Shown piece by piece: positions 34,422 through 43,181 of a stretch of 64,000 nt of DNA. Within the stretch, counting starts at the first letter, position 1; every line of letters starts with the position of its first letter. Made by a program: the position numbers and the translations under genes. The stretch covers positions 1 to 64,000 of the forward strand of contig DATGXI010000002.1 in NCBI GenBank assembly GCA_035299065.1. The letters are read 5' to 3'. The notes beneath the pieces are model-generated. The model saw only the letters and a list, made by a program, of their open reading frames with translations. It was not told the DNA's origin and did not search any database. The DNA comes from DASPJQ01 sp035299065 (lineage in GTDB: Bacteria; Bacteroidota; Bacteroidia; Flavobacteriales_D; UBA2798).

Positions 34422-35363
34422 ATGTTAACACGCAGGCATTTGCGCATAAAAGTTTTACAGAATCTCTACGCATGGTACCAGGCCGAGGAAGAGAGCCTTA
34501 TGAAAGGCGAGCGAAGCCTGTTCCATTCAGTAGAAAAACTGTATGAACTGTACTTACTTTTTCTTGCGTTGCCGCTTGAATTAAAACATCAGGCTGAATT
34601 ACGTATGGAGGAGAATAAGAACAAATATCTACCCAGCAAGGAAGATCTTGACCCGAATTTGAAATTTGTACAGAACCCCGTAATTGAAAACCTCCAGAAT
34701 TCGGTGCGATTGCGCAACGCGCTGGAAAAATCAAAAGTTTCGTGGGCCAATCAAACAGAACTCGTTAAAAAGATTTTCCAGGACATTACCCAGTCTGAAC
34801 ATTACGAGGAGTTCATGAAAAATCCTGCCAATGACATTGAATTCCATAAAAAATTCATTGTTACGTATTTTACACATTTTGTAGCCAACAGTGAATTGGT
34901 GCAGAGTTTTGTAGAAGAAGAGAATGTTTTCTGGCAGGACGATTTGGATTTGGCAGCCGCTTCATTCATCAAAACCGTACAGTCAATTAAAGAAGGAAAA
35001 GAACCTGAATTATTGCCTTTGTGGAAAAACAAAGTCGAAGACGAGGAATTCACCAAAGATTTATTTACGAAGTGTATTTCCAAACGATCGCAAACTGATG
35101 CGTGGGTAAAATCAAAAACCGATAACTGGGAGTTGGAACGCATAGCTTCGCTTGACCTGATCATTATGAACATGGCCATTACCGAGGCAATTATTTTTCC
35201 ATCCATTCCGGTAAAAGTTTCCCTGAACGAGTACATTGATCTTGCCAAAGAATACAGTACACCAAAAAGCGGTACGTTTGTGAACGGCATCTTGGATAAA
35301 GTATATGCCGAATTGAAATCGAATGGAACAATTGTGAAAACCGGCAGGGGATTGGTAGGTTAA
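34422..35363 (+). CDS. nusB: Transcription antitermination factor NusB (long form)
   Basis: 313 residues. It starts with the NusB motif LTRRHLRIKVLQNLYAWYQ and ends with the domain core WELERIASLDLIIMNMAITEAIIFPSIPVKVSLNEYIDLAKEYSTPKSGTFVNGILDKV. Between them is a long helical insert typical of Bacteroidota NusB, which is roughly twice the size of the E. coli protein. With NusE it binds boxA RNA to promote rRNA transcription. It heads the conserved nusB-DUF1573-yajC gene order. Confidence 0.93.
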   Translation: MLTRRHLRIKVLQNLYAWYQAEEESLMKGERSLFHSVEKLYELYLLFLALPLELKHQAELRMEENKNKYLPSKEDLDPNLKFVQNPVIENLQNSVRLRNALEKSKVSWANQTELVKKIFQDITQSEHYEEFMKNPANDIEFHKKFIVTYFTHFVANSELVQSFVEEENVFWQDDLDLAAASFIKTVQSIKEGKEPELLPLWKNKVEDEEFTKDLFTKCISKRSQTDAWVKSKTDNWELERIASLDLIIMNMAITEAIIFPSIPVKVSLNEYIDLAKEYSTPKSGTFVNGILDKVYAELKSNGTIVKTGRGLVG

Positions 35364-35404
35364 AAAAGAAAAACAATTCAAACAGGAAATATAATTTAAC
35401 AGCA

Positions 35405-35857
35405 ATGAATAAATTTTTACTTGGAACAATTCTTTTCGCAACGCTCGTTGTGGGTTGCGGTGAAAAAAAAGGTGATATGGTTGATGGTAAATTGTCAACC
35501 GAGGTTATTGACCCTAAAAATCCGCCTGTAATTGAATTCAAAGACACCACTTACAACTTTGGCACCATTAGCCAGGGCGAAATGGTATCGTTTACATTTT
35601 ATTTTAAAAACACAGGCGGGTCAAGCCTGGTGTTGACGGATGTGCGCCCATCGTGTGGATGTACCGTTCCAAAAGACTGGCCGAAAGATCCAATTGCACC
35701 AGGAGAAGAAGGAAAAATTGATGTAACATTTGACAGTGCCGGAAAACAAGGTAAAGTTACCAAGTCAATACGGGTTGTTGCCAATACAAAACCAACTACA
35801 CATATTTTACGATTGGAAGGTGAAATTAAAGCGCCAGGATCGGAAGAAGAAGGGTAA
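35405..35857 (+). CDS. DUF1573 lipoprotein
   Basis: 150 residues. The signal sequence ends in LVVGC (lipobox, Cys 19). Residues ~45-145 are the DUF1573 immunoglobulin-like (ASPM-SPD-2-Hydin-like) domain: TYNFGTISQGEMVSFTFYFKNTGGSSLVL, then the hallmark DVRPSCGCTVPKDWPKDPIAPGEEG. Such proteins are anchored to a membrane and have no assigned activity. The position between nusB and yajC is conserved in the phylum, which suggests an envelope role linked to secretion. Confidence 0.88.
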   Translation: MNKFLLGTILFATLVVGCGEKKGDMVDGKLSTEVIDPKNPPVIEFKDTTYNFGTISQGEMVSFTFYFKNTGGSSLVLTDVRPSCGCTVPKDWPKDPIAPGEEGKIDVTFDSAGKQGKVTKSIRVVANTKPTTHILRLEGEIKAPGSEEEG

Positions 35858-35935
35858 CAGTTTACAGTTAGTATTGCTAACTGTATACGGGAAACTTTAA
35901 ACTAAGTAATTATAAACTGAAAACTAAAAACAAAA

Positions 35936-36277
35936 ATGAACAATCTCTTATCTATTTTACTTGCAAAACCACAAAGCGGACCAAATCCAATGAGCTCAAT
36001 CATCATGTTTGGGTTGATCCTGGTGGTATTTTATTTTTTCATGATAGCTCCACAACGCAGGAAAATGAAGGAAGCCAAAAAATTCTCAGAGAGCCTTGAA
36101 AAAGGCCAACGTATTATTACCATTGGTGGAATTCACGGCAAAATTGAAGAGGTTCGCGATACAACACTTATTATTTCTGTTGAAGGTGGTACTAAATTAA
36201 AGATCGAAAAAAGCGCCATCTCTTCTGACCGTACGCTTACACTTAATTCACCCGAAAACCAGGCAAAACTCAATTAA
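35936..36277 (+). CDS. yajC: Preprotein translocase accessory subunit YajC
   Basis: 113 residues with one transmembrane helix (SSIIMFGLILVVFYFFMIAPQRRK) and a C-terminal cytosolic domain containing LEKGQRIITIGGIHGKIEEV, the YajC signature. It associates with SecDF in the inner membrane. It follows the DUF1573 lipoprotein after 78 bp that include a short imperfect repeat of AACTGTA, and precedes cinA by 3 bp. Confidence 0.93.
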   Translation: MNNLLSILLAKPQSGPNPMSSIIMFGLILVVFYFFMIAPQRRKMKEAKKFSESLEKGQRIITIGGIHGKIEEVRDTTLIISVEGGTKLKIEKSAISSDRTLTLNSPENQAKLN

Positions 36278-36280
36278 TAC

Positions 36281-37525
36281 ATGAAGGCCTGTATAGTTAG
36301 CATTGGCGATGAATTGCTTATTGGGCAAACCATTAACACCAATGCCGGTTGGATGGGTGAGCAGTTGAGCTTGATTGGTATTGATGTTGTTCAAACCTTA
36401 GCCGTTTCTGATAAAGAACAGGAAATTATTCGCGCGCTAGACGAATCGGCAGCACATGCCGATGTTGTTCTTATAACCGGAGGGTTGGGCCCCACTAAAG
36501 ACGACATTACCAAGCATACACTGTGTAAATATTTCAATACACATCTTGAACTCAATAAGCAAGTGCTTGAACGCATTGAAGAATTTTTTATCAAGCGAGG
36601 CCGTGTAATGCTTGACGTAAATGTACGCCAGGCCGAAATTCCGGTGGGTTGTCTAATGATCGTTAATCAAAAAGGTACGGCCCAGGGAATGTGGTTTGAC
36701 AAAAAGGGAAAAATATTCATCAGTATGCCGGGCGTTCCCTATGAAATGAAGGGAATGATGACAGATACAATTTTACCGCAGTTAGCGTTGAAAAGCAATG
36801 CGAAAATTGTGCATCGTACCTTGCTTACCACAGGTATGGGCGAATCATTTATTGCCGAGAAAATAAAAGATGTTGAGAACGATTTGCGAAAAAAAGGCCT
36901 GGGCCTTGCGTATTTGCCTTCGCCTGGGCTTGTGAAATTACGTGTAACCGCAAAAGGGACTGATAAACTGGACTTGCAAAAGCAGGTTGATGTTTATTGT
37001 GAACGCATTATTGCGGCTCTTGGCAATTTTTATTTTGCAGAAGGGCAAAATACCTTAGAACAGGTTGTTTCAGACCTTTTAAAGGAAAAAGGACAAACGC
37101 TGGGTACGGTTGAAAGTTGTACAGGAGGAAATATTGGCCGCCTGGTAACAAGTGTACCGGGTGCATCAGAATTGTTCAATGGAAGCATTACAGCCTATGC
37201 ATATAGCGTAAAAGAAAGCGTATTGGGGCTTGACCATGATATGCTGACACAGGAAGGAGCGGTTAGCGAATGGTGCGCCATAAAACTGGCTGAAAACGGC
37301 CGGAAATTGCTGAATGCCGATTATTGCATATCAACAACGGGAATTGCCGGTCCTGGAGGCGGATCGGAAACCAAACCAGTAGGACTTGTGTGGATTGGTT
37401 TTGCTTCAAAGGATAAATGCTACGCAAAAAAGTTTCAATTCGGAGAGATTCGAAATCCAAACATTCAAATGTCATCGGCTGCTGCCTTAAATATGCTTAG
37501 GTTGGAATTACTTGGTAAGGTTTGA
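36281..37525 (+). CDS. cinA: CinA-like protein (nicotinamide-nucleotide amidase)
   Basis: 414 residues of two domains. Residues ~1-170 are the MoaB/MogA-like COG1058 domain (SIGDELLIGQTINTNAGWMG, ITGGLGPTKDDITK, MPGVPYEMKGM). Residues ~255-410 are the PncC amidohydrolase domain (GTVESCTGGNIGRLVTSVPGASELFNGSITAY, STTGIAGPGGGSETKPVGLVWIG). It hydrolyses NMN to nicotinate mononucleotide in pyridine-nucleotide recycling; the first domain may act as an ADP-ribose pyrophosphatase. It is the last gene of the + strand run. Confidence 0.93.
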   Translation: MKACIVSIGDELLIGQTINTNAGWMGEQLSLIGIDVVQTLAVSDKEQEIIRALDESAAHADVVLITGGLGPTKDDITKHTLCKYFNTHLELNKQVLERIEEFFIKRGRVMLDVNVRQAEIPVGCLMIVNQKGTAQGMWFDKKGKIFISMPGVPYEMKGMMTDTILPQLALKSNAKIVHRTLLTTGMGESFIAEKIKDVENDLRKKGLGLAYLPSPGLVKLRVTAKGTDKLDLQKQVDVYCERIIAALGNFYFAEGQNTLEQVVSDLLKEKGQTLGTVESCTGGNIGRLVTSVPGASELFNGSITAYAYSVKESVLGLDHDMLTQEGAVSEWCAIKLAENGRKLLNADYCISTTGIAGPGGGSETKPVGLVWIGFASKDKCYAKKFQFGEIRNPNIQMSSAAALNMLRLELLGKV

Positions 37526-37576
37526 CCACAACTTTATAAAGCGTAATAATAGCCCCAAAACATCCTGTTCAATGGA

Positions 37577-37981
37577 TTACTGCCATTTTAAACAACTAAT
37601 GGCATAAGCAAATTCAGAACAAACATTTTTACCCGCAAGTACAGCAGGTTTCCATTTGCCCAATTTTAAGAAAGCTGCCGCCAATGCCTTATGTACTTCG
37701 GCTTTTGCTTCAAGCCGGGGAAATTCTACGCTTATAATTTCGCCCTGGTCAGAAATGGTAAATAGAATAAAAAGTTTGGGTACAAGCAGGTCGCTTTTTT
37801 CAAGTATTGGTACAATCTCTTTACTTACAAAGTTGATGAATTCGCTATTTTTTATAGGTATTTCTGCGGGTGCTTCTACCTGGGCCATTTCATAAACTTT
37901 TTCGCAGGGAGATTGGGAAATGCCATTAAGGGATAAAAAAAGAAAAACCGGCAGTATCATATATTTCAGTTGAAATCCCAT
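37577..37981 (-). CDS. Small exported TonB-C-like protein
   Basis: The ATG at 37981 gives a signal peptide (MGFQLKYMILPVFLFLSLNGISQ); the open frame extends upstream to 38050 without signal-like sequence. The 134-residue product has VPKLFILFTISDQGEIISVEF followed by HKALAAAFLKLGKWKPAVLAGKNV, which matches the C-terminal domain of TonB as found in Bacteroidota 'energy transducer TonB' proteins. There is no N-terminal anchor with ExbB contacts or proline-rich region, so it is a free periplasmic domain. Two cysteines (SPCEK, NVCSE) may pair. Confidence 0.65.
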   Translation of the reverse strand: MGFQLKYMILPVFLFLSLNGISQSPCEKVYEMAQVEAPAEIPIKNSEFINFVSKEIVPILEKSDLLVPKLFILFTISDQGEIISVEFPRLEAKAEVHKALAAAFLKLGKWKPAVLAGKNVCSEFAYAISCLKWQ

Positions 37982-38056
37982 GCCTGCCGGTTTATGTATG
38001 TTTAATTCTAAAAGCCTTTTACTGTTGCCGCTGCGTACTGCCGCTGCCACTTTTGT

Positions 38057-39532
38057 TTACCACTTCTTCCCTTGTTTCAAAAAGTGTTCAATAATTTTGT
38101 CCATTTGATCAGCCTCAAGCTGTTTGGCCACAATTTTTTTGTCTTTATCAAGTAAGAATATACGTGGTGTAGAAATAATGTCGTAAAAATTACGATAGTT
38201 CAAGCTGTTGTAATCGGTCAATCCTTTTTGTACCAGTTCATGTGCGGCTTTTTGCCCGTCACCTTCGTAAATTTCTTTCGGAACGGCAACGTTTACAAAA
38301 TCTTCCATATGATTGGTCTTGATGAACTTTTTCCATGCGGCACTGTGGTCCTGGCTTACTGAATAGACACTTACTTTATTACTGCCTTTGTATTTTTTCA
38401 TCAACTCGGCAAATTTCGGCAATTCTGTTTTGCAATGACCACATTCCGGATCCCAGAAAACAAGAATGGTATAATCTGATTTAACATCGTATAATTTTTT
38501 CCAGGCCATGCTTGAGTCAGGCAGCGTAATGGGTGTTGCCAGTTTACCACAGGTACACGGTGAAATTTCAGCAGCACGTTCCTGTACTTTCTTTAATTTA
38601 TCGTCTTTCAGCCATGTTGCTTTTCCGTTGTTGTAGTATTTCTCCACCAGGTAAACAAATACTTTGTCAAAACACATGATTTTTGATGTTTCCGAATCGT
38701 AGGTCAGTTTATGGCATACATATTTAAACTGTTCTTTGCTTTGTTCAAATTTCGGGAACAAACGGTTGATTTCTGCAATAACGGTATCTGGTATCTGCAA
38801 AATCATATCCTTAAAATACTTGTCAACTTTGTTGTGAAAAAAGGGCGAACGCACCATTCTGTCATCACTAAAATCAAGGTTGTCAAAATAATGGGTATGT
38901 GCATATTTATACGTCCATGCTGAATCAACAGGGCTTCCATCAGGTTTTTTAGGTTGCTCAGGGATTTCAATGTCTAATGATAACTTAATAAACTTTGCGG
39001 TAAGCGAAGTAGGGTTATCGGTAATGAATTTTTGCTGGAAAGCTTTTACTTCTTTGTCCAAAGCGGCAAGATCTTCTTTTGCTTTTTTCAATTTAGGGTC
39101 GTCTTTCTTCAGGTCTTTTGCACTGTTGCGAATAGGATCGGCCAACATGCGTTTTGCGTTGATGAAGTAAATGTATTCGTAAAACAATTTATTTTCTTTT
39201 GATTCCTTTACCACTACTTTGTTTACAAGGTCAGCTTTTTCTGTTTCAATGTAAACGTTTTCGTTGTTCAGTACAATTTCAAAATATTTTCCTGAAACAA
39301 CAACGGCATACAATCCCGGCTCAAACTTTTTCTTTGTGCTGAATTGAAATTCGCCTTTGGCATTGCACTTTGTCGTATCGGCATAGTACAATTTGTTGCC
39401 ATAATAGTTGGCCAGAAAAACGGTGGTGTCTTTACAGCCGTTGACTTTAAACTTTAACGTATACCCGCCCTTTTGTGCAGATACAACAAAGCCCATGATG
39501 GCCAGGAATGAAGTAAGTATAAGATTTCTCAT
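38057..39532 (-). CDS. Thioredoxin-like (TlpA-type) periplasmic oxidoreductase with DUF4369/DUF5106-like domains
   Basis: 491 residues, signal peptide cut near VVSAQ. Residues ~25-125 look like DUF4369 (VFLANYYGNKLYYADTTKC, GLYAVVVSGKYFEIVL). A helical DUF5106-like part follows (~125-340). Residues ~345-490 are a thioredoxin fold with the active site CGHC in DPECGHCK and the cis-proline in STPRIFLLD. It probably acts in periplasmic disulfide reduction or peptide/haem-protein maturation. A CTC pair just before the fold (SPCTCGK) could be a further redox or metal site. Downstream lies the small TonB-like gene. Confidence 0.87.
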   Translation of the reverse strand: MRNLILTSFLAIMGFVVSAQKGGYTLKFKVNGCKDTTVFLANYYGNKLYYADTTKCNAKGEFQFSTKKKFEPGLYAVVVSGKYFEIVLNNENVYIETEKADLVNKVVVKESKENKLFYEYIYFINAKRMLADPIRNSAKDLKKDDPKLKKAKEDLAALDKEVKAFQQKFITDNPTSLTAKFIKLSLDIEIPEQPKKPDGSPVDSAWTYKYAHTHYFDNLDFSDDRMVRSPFFHNKVDKYFKDMILQIPDTVIAEINRLFPKFEQSKEQFKYVCHKLTYDSETSKIMCFDKVFVYLVEKYYNNGKATWLKDDKLKKVQERAAEISPCTCGKLATPITLPDSSMAWKKLYDVKSDYTILVFWDPECGHCKTELPKFAELMKKYKGSNKVSVYSVSQDHSAAWKKFIKTNHMEDFVNVAVPKEIYEGDGQKAAHELVQKGLTDYNSLNYRNFYDIISTPRIFLLDKDKKIVAKQLEADQMDKIIEHFLKQGKKW

Positions 39533-39725
39533 AGCATAAATATAAAAGTAAGTGTTGGGTACAATACGCTTTTTAACAAAAAATTAACCCTGTTTAATTG
39601 TTTATTATCTCTCCAACTTCCTCCAACCTCAGCGTTCTTTGTTTTTAAGTCCGCTTTTACCGAAAACAGGATAAAAAATCTCTGTTTCATCTGTATTTAA
39701 GGCTAAAAAGGCGTTGCAGAGATGT

Positions 39726-40922
39726 TTACTGCAAGTGACGGGCCAAACCACGTAAAAGACGGTAGATGCTCAAAACGTTGGCTGTAAAAAGGAAGGCCAC
39801 AGCGCCAAAAGATGTTAAAATTGTGGTAGTTGCAAGGCCTGGATCAACGGTAAAATAATGGTTTTCAAAATACGCACTTAACTGGCCCTTAAACCAAACC
39901 AGGCCGGCCAATCCTATAGTTAAAGCCAAAACATTCAAAACCATAAAAAGCACAAGAAATATACGGGCCGGTGCGGTAAAATGGTAGCCAATTGCCATCA
40001 CGTTTTTAAGTTCAGTGCTAACACGCAATATGCTTAAATGTGCATATTGTATAAAGGTTAAGGCAGCCATAAAAAGGATGATGAGACCAAGTACTAAAAA
40101 AACAACCAGGCATATATCCAGAATACTTTTGATGCGGCTGCTTCTTAATTTGTCTTTATTGGTTACATAATTTTTTTCTTTCAAAAACTTAGCCAGCATA
40201 GGGTGTGTAATGTCGTCAACTTCAATAACCAGTTGCGATGGATTGCTTTCAGGCCTGTTTTGAAAAATGGGGTTAGCCCAATTAATAAATTCCTGCGGAA
40301 CGAGTATGGTGTTAATGCGGTCAGAAAAACCTAAAATAATTCCTTTAAACTGGCCCACTTTTCCATTGCCACTTATGCGCAAACCATAATGAAACCAGGT
40401 TAGCGTTTTTTCGGTTATAGGCGGTAAATTTTGACTTGGAGCCATGCCGAAATTGTATGATTCAAGTAAAATTGAAGGAAGAATAATGGGAATAATGGAA
40501 TCACCTTCTTTCCATTTCCATTTATCGGATTCAATGTCTATGAATTTATCGTCAATCGACTCAAAGTACATAGCTGTACTCATGTCTTTAATGGCTTCAA
40601 CTCCTTTTAGAGTGGCAAATACCTCGAACAAACCCTGTTTGAGTTCGCCAATTTCTTTGATGTAGGGTTGCTGGCGTATTTCTTCTATTTCCTGTCGGCT
40701 AAATTCATTGCTTTTTAATTTCAGCATGCTCATTTCATTCACTTCCTTGTGCAATACAAGAAAATCAGATGTTGCCATTTGGTGTTTGTCAACCAATACG
40801 CTTTTAAGGTCAATATAAAACTGTATGCCTGCCAGTAGCACAAAAAAACCAAGGCTTGCCCCAATGGTTGACAATGCCAACTGGAAATAACCGTGTTTTT
40901 TAAATATGACTTTGCGCAGCAT
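39726..40922 (-). CDS. ABC transporter permease, FtsX/MacB-like
   Basis: 398 residues with one N-terminal transmembrane helix (~14-36), a large extracytoplasmic domain (~40-265) and three C-terminal helices (~275-305, ~325-350, ~365-388), the layout of FtsX-like permeases. The ATPase gene is immediately upstream and overlaps its start by one base (TAATG), so the two form a complex. Type VII ABC systems of this kind drive mechanical work in the envelope or lipoprotein transport rather than solute flux. The substrate is unknown. Confidence 0.85.
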   Translation of the reverse strand: MLRKVIFKKHGYFQLALSTIGASLGFFVLLAGIQFYIDLKSVLVDKHQMATSDFLVLHKEVNEMSMLKLKSNEFSRQEIEEIRQQPYIKEIGELKQGLFEVFATLKGVEAIKDMSTAMYFESIDDKFIDIESDKWKWKEGDSIIPIILPSILLESYNFGMAPSQNLPPITEKTLTWFHYGLRISGNGKVGQFKGIILGFSDRINTILVPQEFINWANPIFQNRPESNPSQLVIEVDDITHPMLAKFLKEKNYVTNKDKLRSSRIKSILDICLVVFLVLGLIILFMAALTFIQYAHLSILRVSTELKNVMAIGYHFTAPARIFLVLFMVLNVLALTIGLAGLVWFKGQLSAYFENHYFTVDPGLATTTILTSFGAVAFLFTANVLSIYRLLRGLARHLQ

Positions 40923-41572
40923 TATAAGTTGTAACGGTGATTAAAATTTATTCCATAATCATATCCCAGCGAATACATAATTAGCGCTGCATTTTGTTTG
41001 CCGCATTCATCCAGCATCAATTGTTTTGCTTTTTCAATGTTGGCATCATCAATGTGCGAAAAGGGTTCATCGGCCAGTAAAAAATCAAGTGGTTGCAACA
41101 ATGAACGTACAATGCACACGCGCTGTTGTTGTCCGTATGACAGTGTGCCGCATGTTTGTTCCCACTTTTCGGCAACTCCCAAATGCGCAAGCATTGATTT
41201 TATTTCATCAATACGTTTATGTTTGGTAAGGTTGTTTTTAAGAATGAGGTTTTCACCAACGGTCAGGTGCGGCACCAGGCGTAAATCCTGGAAAATTACC
41301 CCAAGGCTTTTTTGACGCATTACCGACCACCATTTCAAATTTTGTTTTGAAATATCTTTTCCATCATAGGTAATGGTACCGGTAAAATCATGCCGCATGC
41401 CATACATAAAAGCCAGTAACGATGTTTTTCCGGAACCTGAAGGGGCAATTACAATGGTGTGTTGTTTGGTGAACTCAAGTTTGTTTTTCCAAAGCGAATC
41501 GGGCCCGAATGGCACAGTGGCCATAGCATTGGGTACAACAGCTGAAAAACCAAAACCAGTTGTTACGGCCAT
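40922..41572 (-). CDS. ABC transporter ATP-binding protein
   Basis: 216 residues. Walker A APSGSGKTS near 45, Q-loop GVIFQDLRL near 90, signature LSYGQQQR near 135 (Tyr in place of the usual Gly), Walker B DFLLADEPFSHID near 160. It belongs to the LolD/MacB-like group and powers the permease at 39726-40922. The family would normally have a switch His after Walker B; the C-terminal end here (AALIMYSLGYDYGINFNHRYNL) lacks the usual THD, which may mean altered hydrolysis control. It follows the choice-of-anchor protein gene by 4 bp. Confidence 0.87.
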   Translation of the reverse strand: MAVTTGFGFSAVVPNAMATVPFGPDSLWKNKLEFTKQHTIVIAPSGSGKTSLLAFMYGMRHDFTGTITYDGKDISKQNLKWWSVMRQKSLGVIFQDLRLVPHLTVGENLILKNNLTKHKRIDEIKSMLAHLGVAEKWEQTCGTLSYGQQQRVCIVRSLLQPLDFLLADEPFSHIDDANIEKAKQLMLDECGKQNAALIMYSLGYDYGINFNHRYNL

Positions 41573-41576
41573 ATTT

Positions 41577-42401
41577 TTATTGGCGTATTATTTTTACACG
41601 GCCAGTGGTTCCATCGGTACAGTAAACGTAAAGTATATACACACCTGCATTAATTCCCTGCATGGAAACCTGGAATTTTGATGAATGGGGTTGTACGGTT
41701 ATTGTTTCTTTTCCGGCCATGTCATACAACACTGCTTTTGCAATGTTTTTTTGTGCGTATACATTCACAAAATCAGTTGCAGGATTTGGAAATGCCTGGA
41801 GTTTTGTTTCTTCAACTGCCACTTCTGAAACCGAAATAGTTGTGTCAGCGTACACTTGAATATTGTCAATTAACAACAGGAATTTATTGGTGCTTTTTGC
41901 CCTGAAAGCAATATAAATTGTTTGGTTTACGAAATCATCCAGCGACACGGTGCGTGTAGTCCAGTCAGCATATTCGGCATCAACGGCAAAAACCGTATCA
42001 ACATAAAAACTGTCCACCACAGGATAATACGAGATCATGACATCATAGCCGTCAGGATAAGAAGCGTCTTGCGACTGTACTTCCCAACGTAGGAAATTGC
42101 CATGGTGTTCAAGGGCAATGGCAGGAGAAATCATCCAGTCGTTTGCTGTGCCGGCCGGACTATAATAACTTGTGGCCACTGCAACACTGTCACCGGTACC
42201 TGTGCTGTCAATGTCTTCATAGGCAACCCAGGCATTGTCAACAAACGAAACAATGGCCTGCGGGGTTAATCCGTCATTGTTTACGCGCATCCATGTTGCG
42301 GGAAAACCAGCATTAAAATTTTCTGTAAGCAGGCTAACAACCTGGGCATTTACGCAGTTCAGCGAGGTGAAAATGGTAACAATCAATAAAATTTTCTTCA
42401 T
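41577..42401 (-). CDS. Secreted choice-of-anchor J protein with T9SS sorting domain
   Basis: 274 residues, signal peptide cut near CVNAQ. Residues ~25-190 form a cleaved-adhesin/choice-of-anchor-J-type jelly roll: LTENFNAGFPATWMRVNNDG, DWMISPAIALEHHGNFLRWE, YIAFRAKSTNKFLLLIDNIQVYA. Residues ~200-274 (AFPNPATDFVNVYAQ ... GRVKIIRQ) are a T9SS type A sorting domain. Such domains occur in surface adhesins and secreted hydrolases of the phylum. No catalytic module is attached. The gene is followed closely by the ABC pair, a coupling that may be incidental. Confidence 0.87.
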   Translation of the reverse strand: MKKILLIVTIFTSLNCVNAQVVSLLTENFNAGFPATWMRVNNDGLTPQAIVSFVDNAWVAYEDIDSTGTGDSVAVATSYYSPAGTANDWMISPAIALEHHGNFLRWEVQSQDASYPDGYDVMISYYPVVDSFYVDTVFAVDAEYADWTTRTVSLDDFVNQTIYIAFRAKSTNKFLLLIDNIQVYADTTISVSEVAVEETKLQAFPNPATDFVNVYAQKNIAKAVLYDMAGKETITVQPHSSKFQVSMQGINAGVYILYVYCTDGTTGRVKIIRQ

Positions 42402-42450
42402 ATTCTTCGGTTAATTCCCTAAGCTATGCCCGGGTTTTATTTTTAAATTA

Positions 42451-42469
42451 ATCTGTGTCGATCTGTGGC
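42451..42469. repeat. Partial copy of the GxxExxY-flanking repeat
   Basis: ATCTGTGTCGATCTGTGGC resembles the outer end of the right-hand repeat at 51907-51934 (ATCTGTGATATCTGTGGC). It lies in the gap between two - strand genes without any nuclease gene. A more degenerate relative (CTGTTTCATCTG) is at 39681. Confidence 0.45.
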
Positions 42470-42493
42470 TTTTTAAAGTATTTGTTTTAATAA

Positions 42494-43150
42494 TCATCCT
42501 CCAAAACACATAACCACATTGTGATCAAGTTTTTTGTGTACGGCATAGGCCACACCCAATGCTTTGAAAGTTTTATCCAGTATATTTTTGCGATGCCCCA
42601 TACCGGGAACATCCTCGTCAATCAATAAATTCATGACAACATCAATGGCTGTGCTGTTGCCGTAATCACAATTTTCTCCGTGAGTGGTGTAGCTTGATGC
42701 ATATTTTTTAAAGCGGGCATTGTAATTCTGGTGGCCTTCCAGGCCTTTTTTTCCATTGCTTTCAGCATGCGCCCTTGCACAGAAATATAAATCTTCGCTG
42801 TAAGCCAGTACATCCAGTTTAGGACATTTATTTAAATCCTTTACCAGCGATGCGGTGTTTGCGGTTTTAAGGTTATTGTCATCAAGGTATTGTTTCACAT
42901 AGGTTTGAGCAAACAATTTTGGATTTAAGCGACAAAGGTTGGTCAGGTAAATGATTTCTTTTTCGAGCCCGGGAATATTGTCATCTTCTGAGTATGATTC
43001 GGCTTTTTTAATTGTTTTTTCATCCCATTTACTGAATGGATATTTTTCTTTTTCCTGCGCAAAACCAAGCCCGTTAAACACCAGCATGAAAATAAGCGTG
43101 TTTGTTATTCCTTGCCAGCCTAAACCTGACGGTATTTGTTTACGTTGCAT
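42494..43150 (-). CDS. Exported CAP (SCP/PR-1) domain protein
   Basis: 218 residues from the ATG at 43150 (MQRKQIPSG); an in-frame codon at 43171 adds seven residues without improving the signal peptide. Cleavage is likely near GFAQ. Residues ~75-218 are a CAP domain: EIIYLTNLCRLNPKLFAQ, YFCARAHAESNGKKGLEGHQN, THGENCDYG, GMGHRKNILDKTFKALGVAY. The CAP cavity residues His (GHQN), Glu (GENC) and His (GHRKN) are present. Bacterial CAP proteins are secreted, with roles proposed in lipid or peptidoglycan interaction. A second, divergent CAP protein is encoded at 53182-54135. Confidence 0.85.
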   Translation of the reverse strand: MQRKQIPSGLGWQGITNTLIFMLVFNGLGFAQEKEKYPFSKWDEKTIKKAESYSEDDNIPGLEKEIIYLTNLCRLNPKLFAQTYVKQYLDDNNLKTANTASLVKDLNKCPKLDVLAYSEDLYFCARAHAESNGKKGLEGHQNYNARFKKYASSYTTHGENCDYGNSTAIDVVMNLLIDEDVPGMGHRKNILDKTFKALGVAYAVHKKLDHNVVMCFGG

Positions 43151-43181
43151 ATATAGGCTAAACGTTAACACGCAGTTTAGG

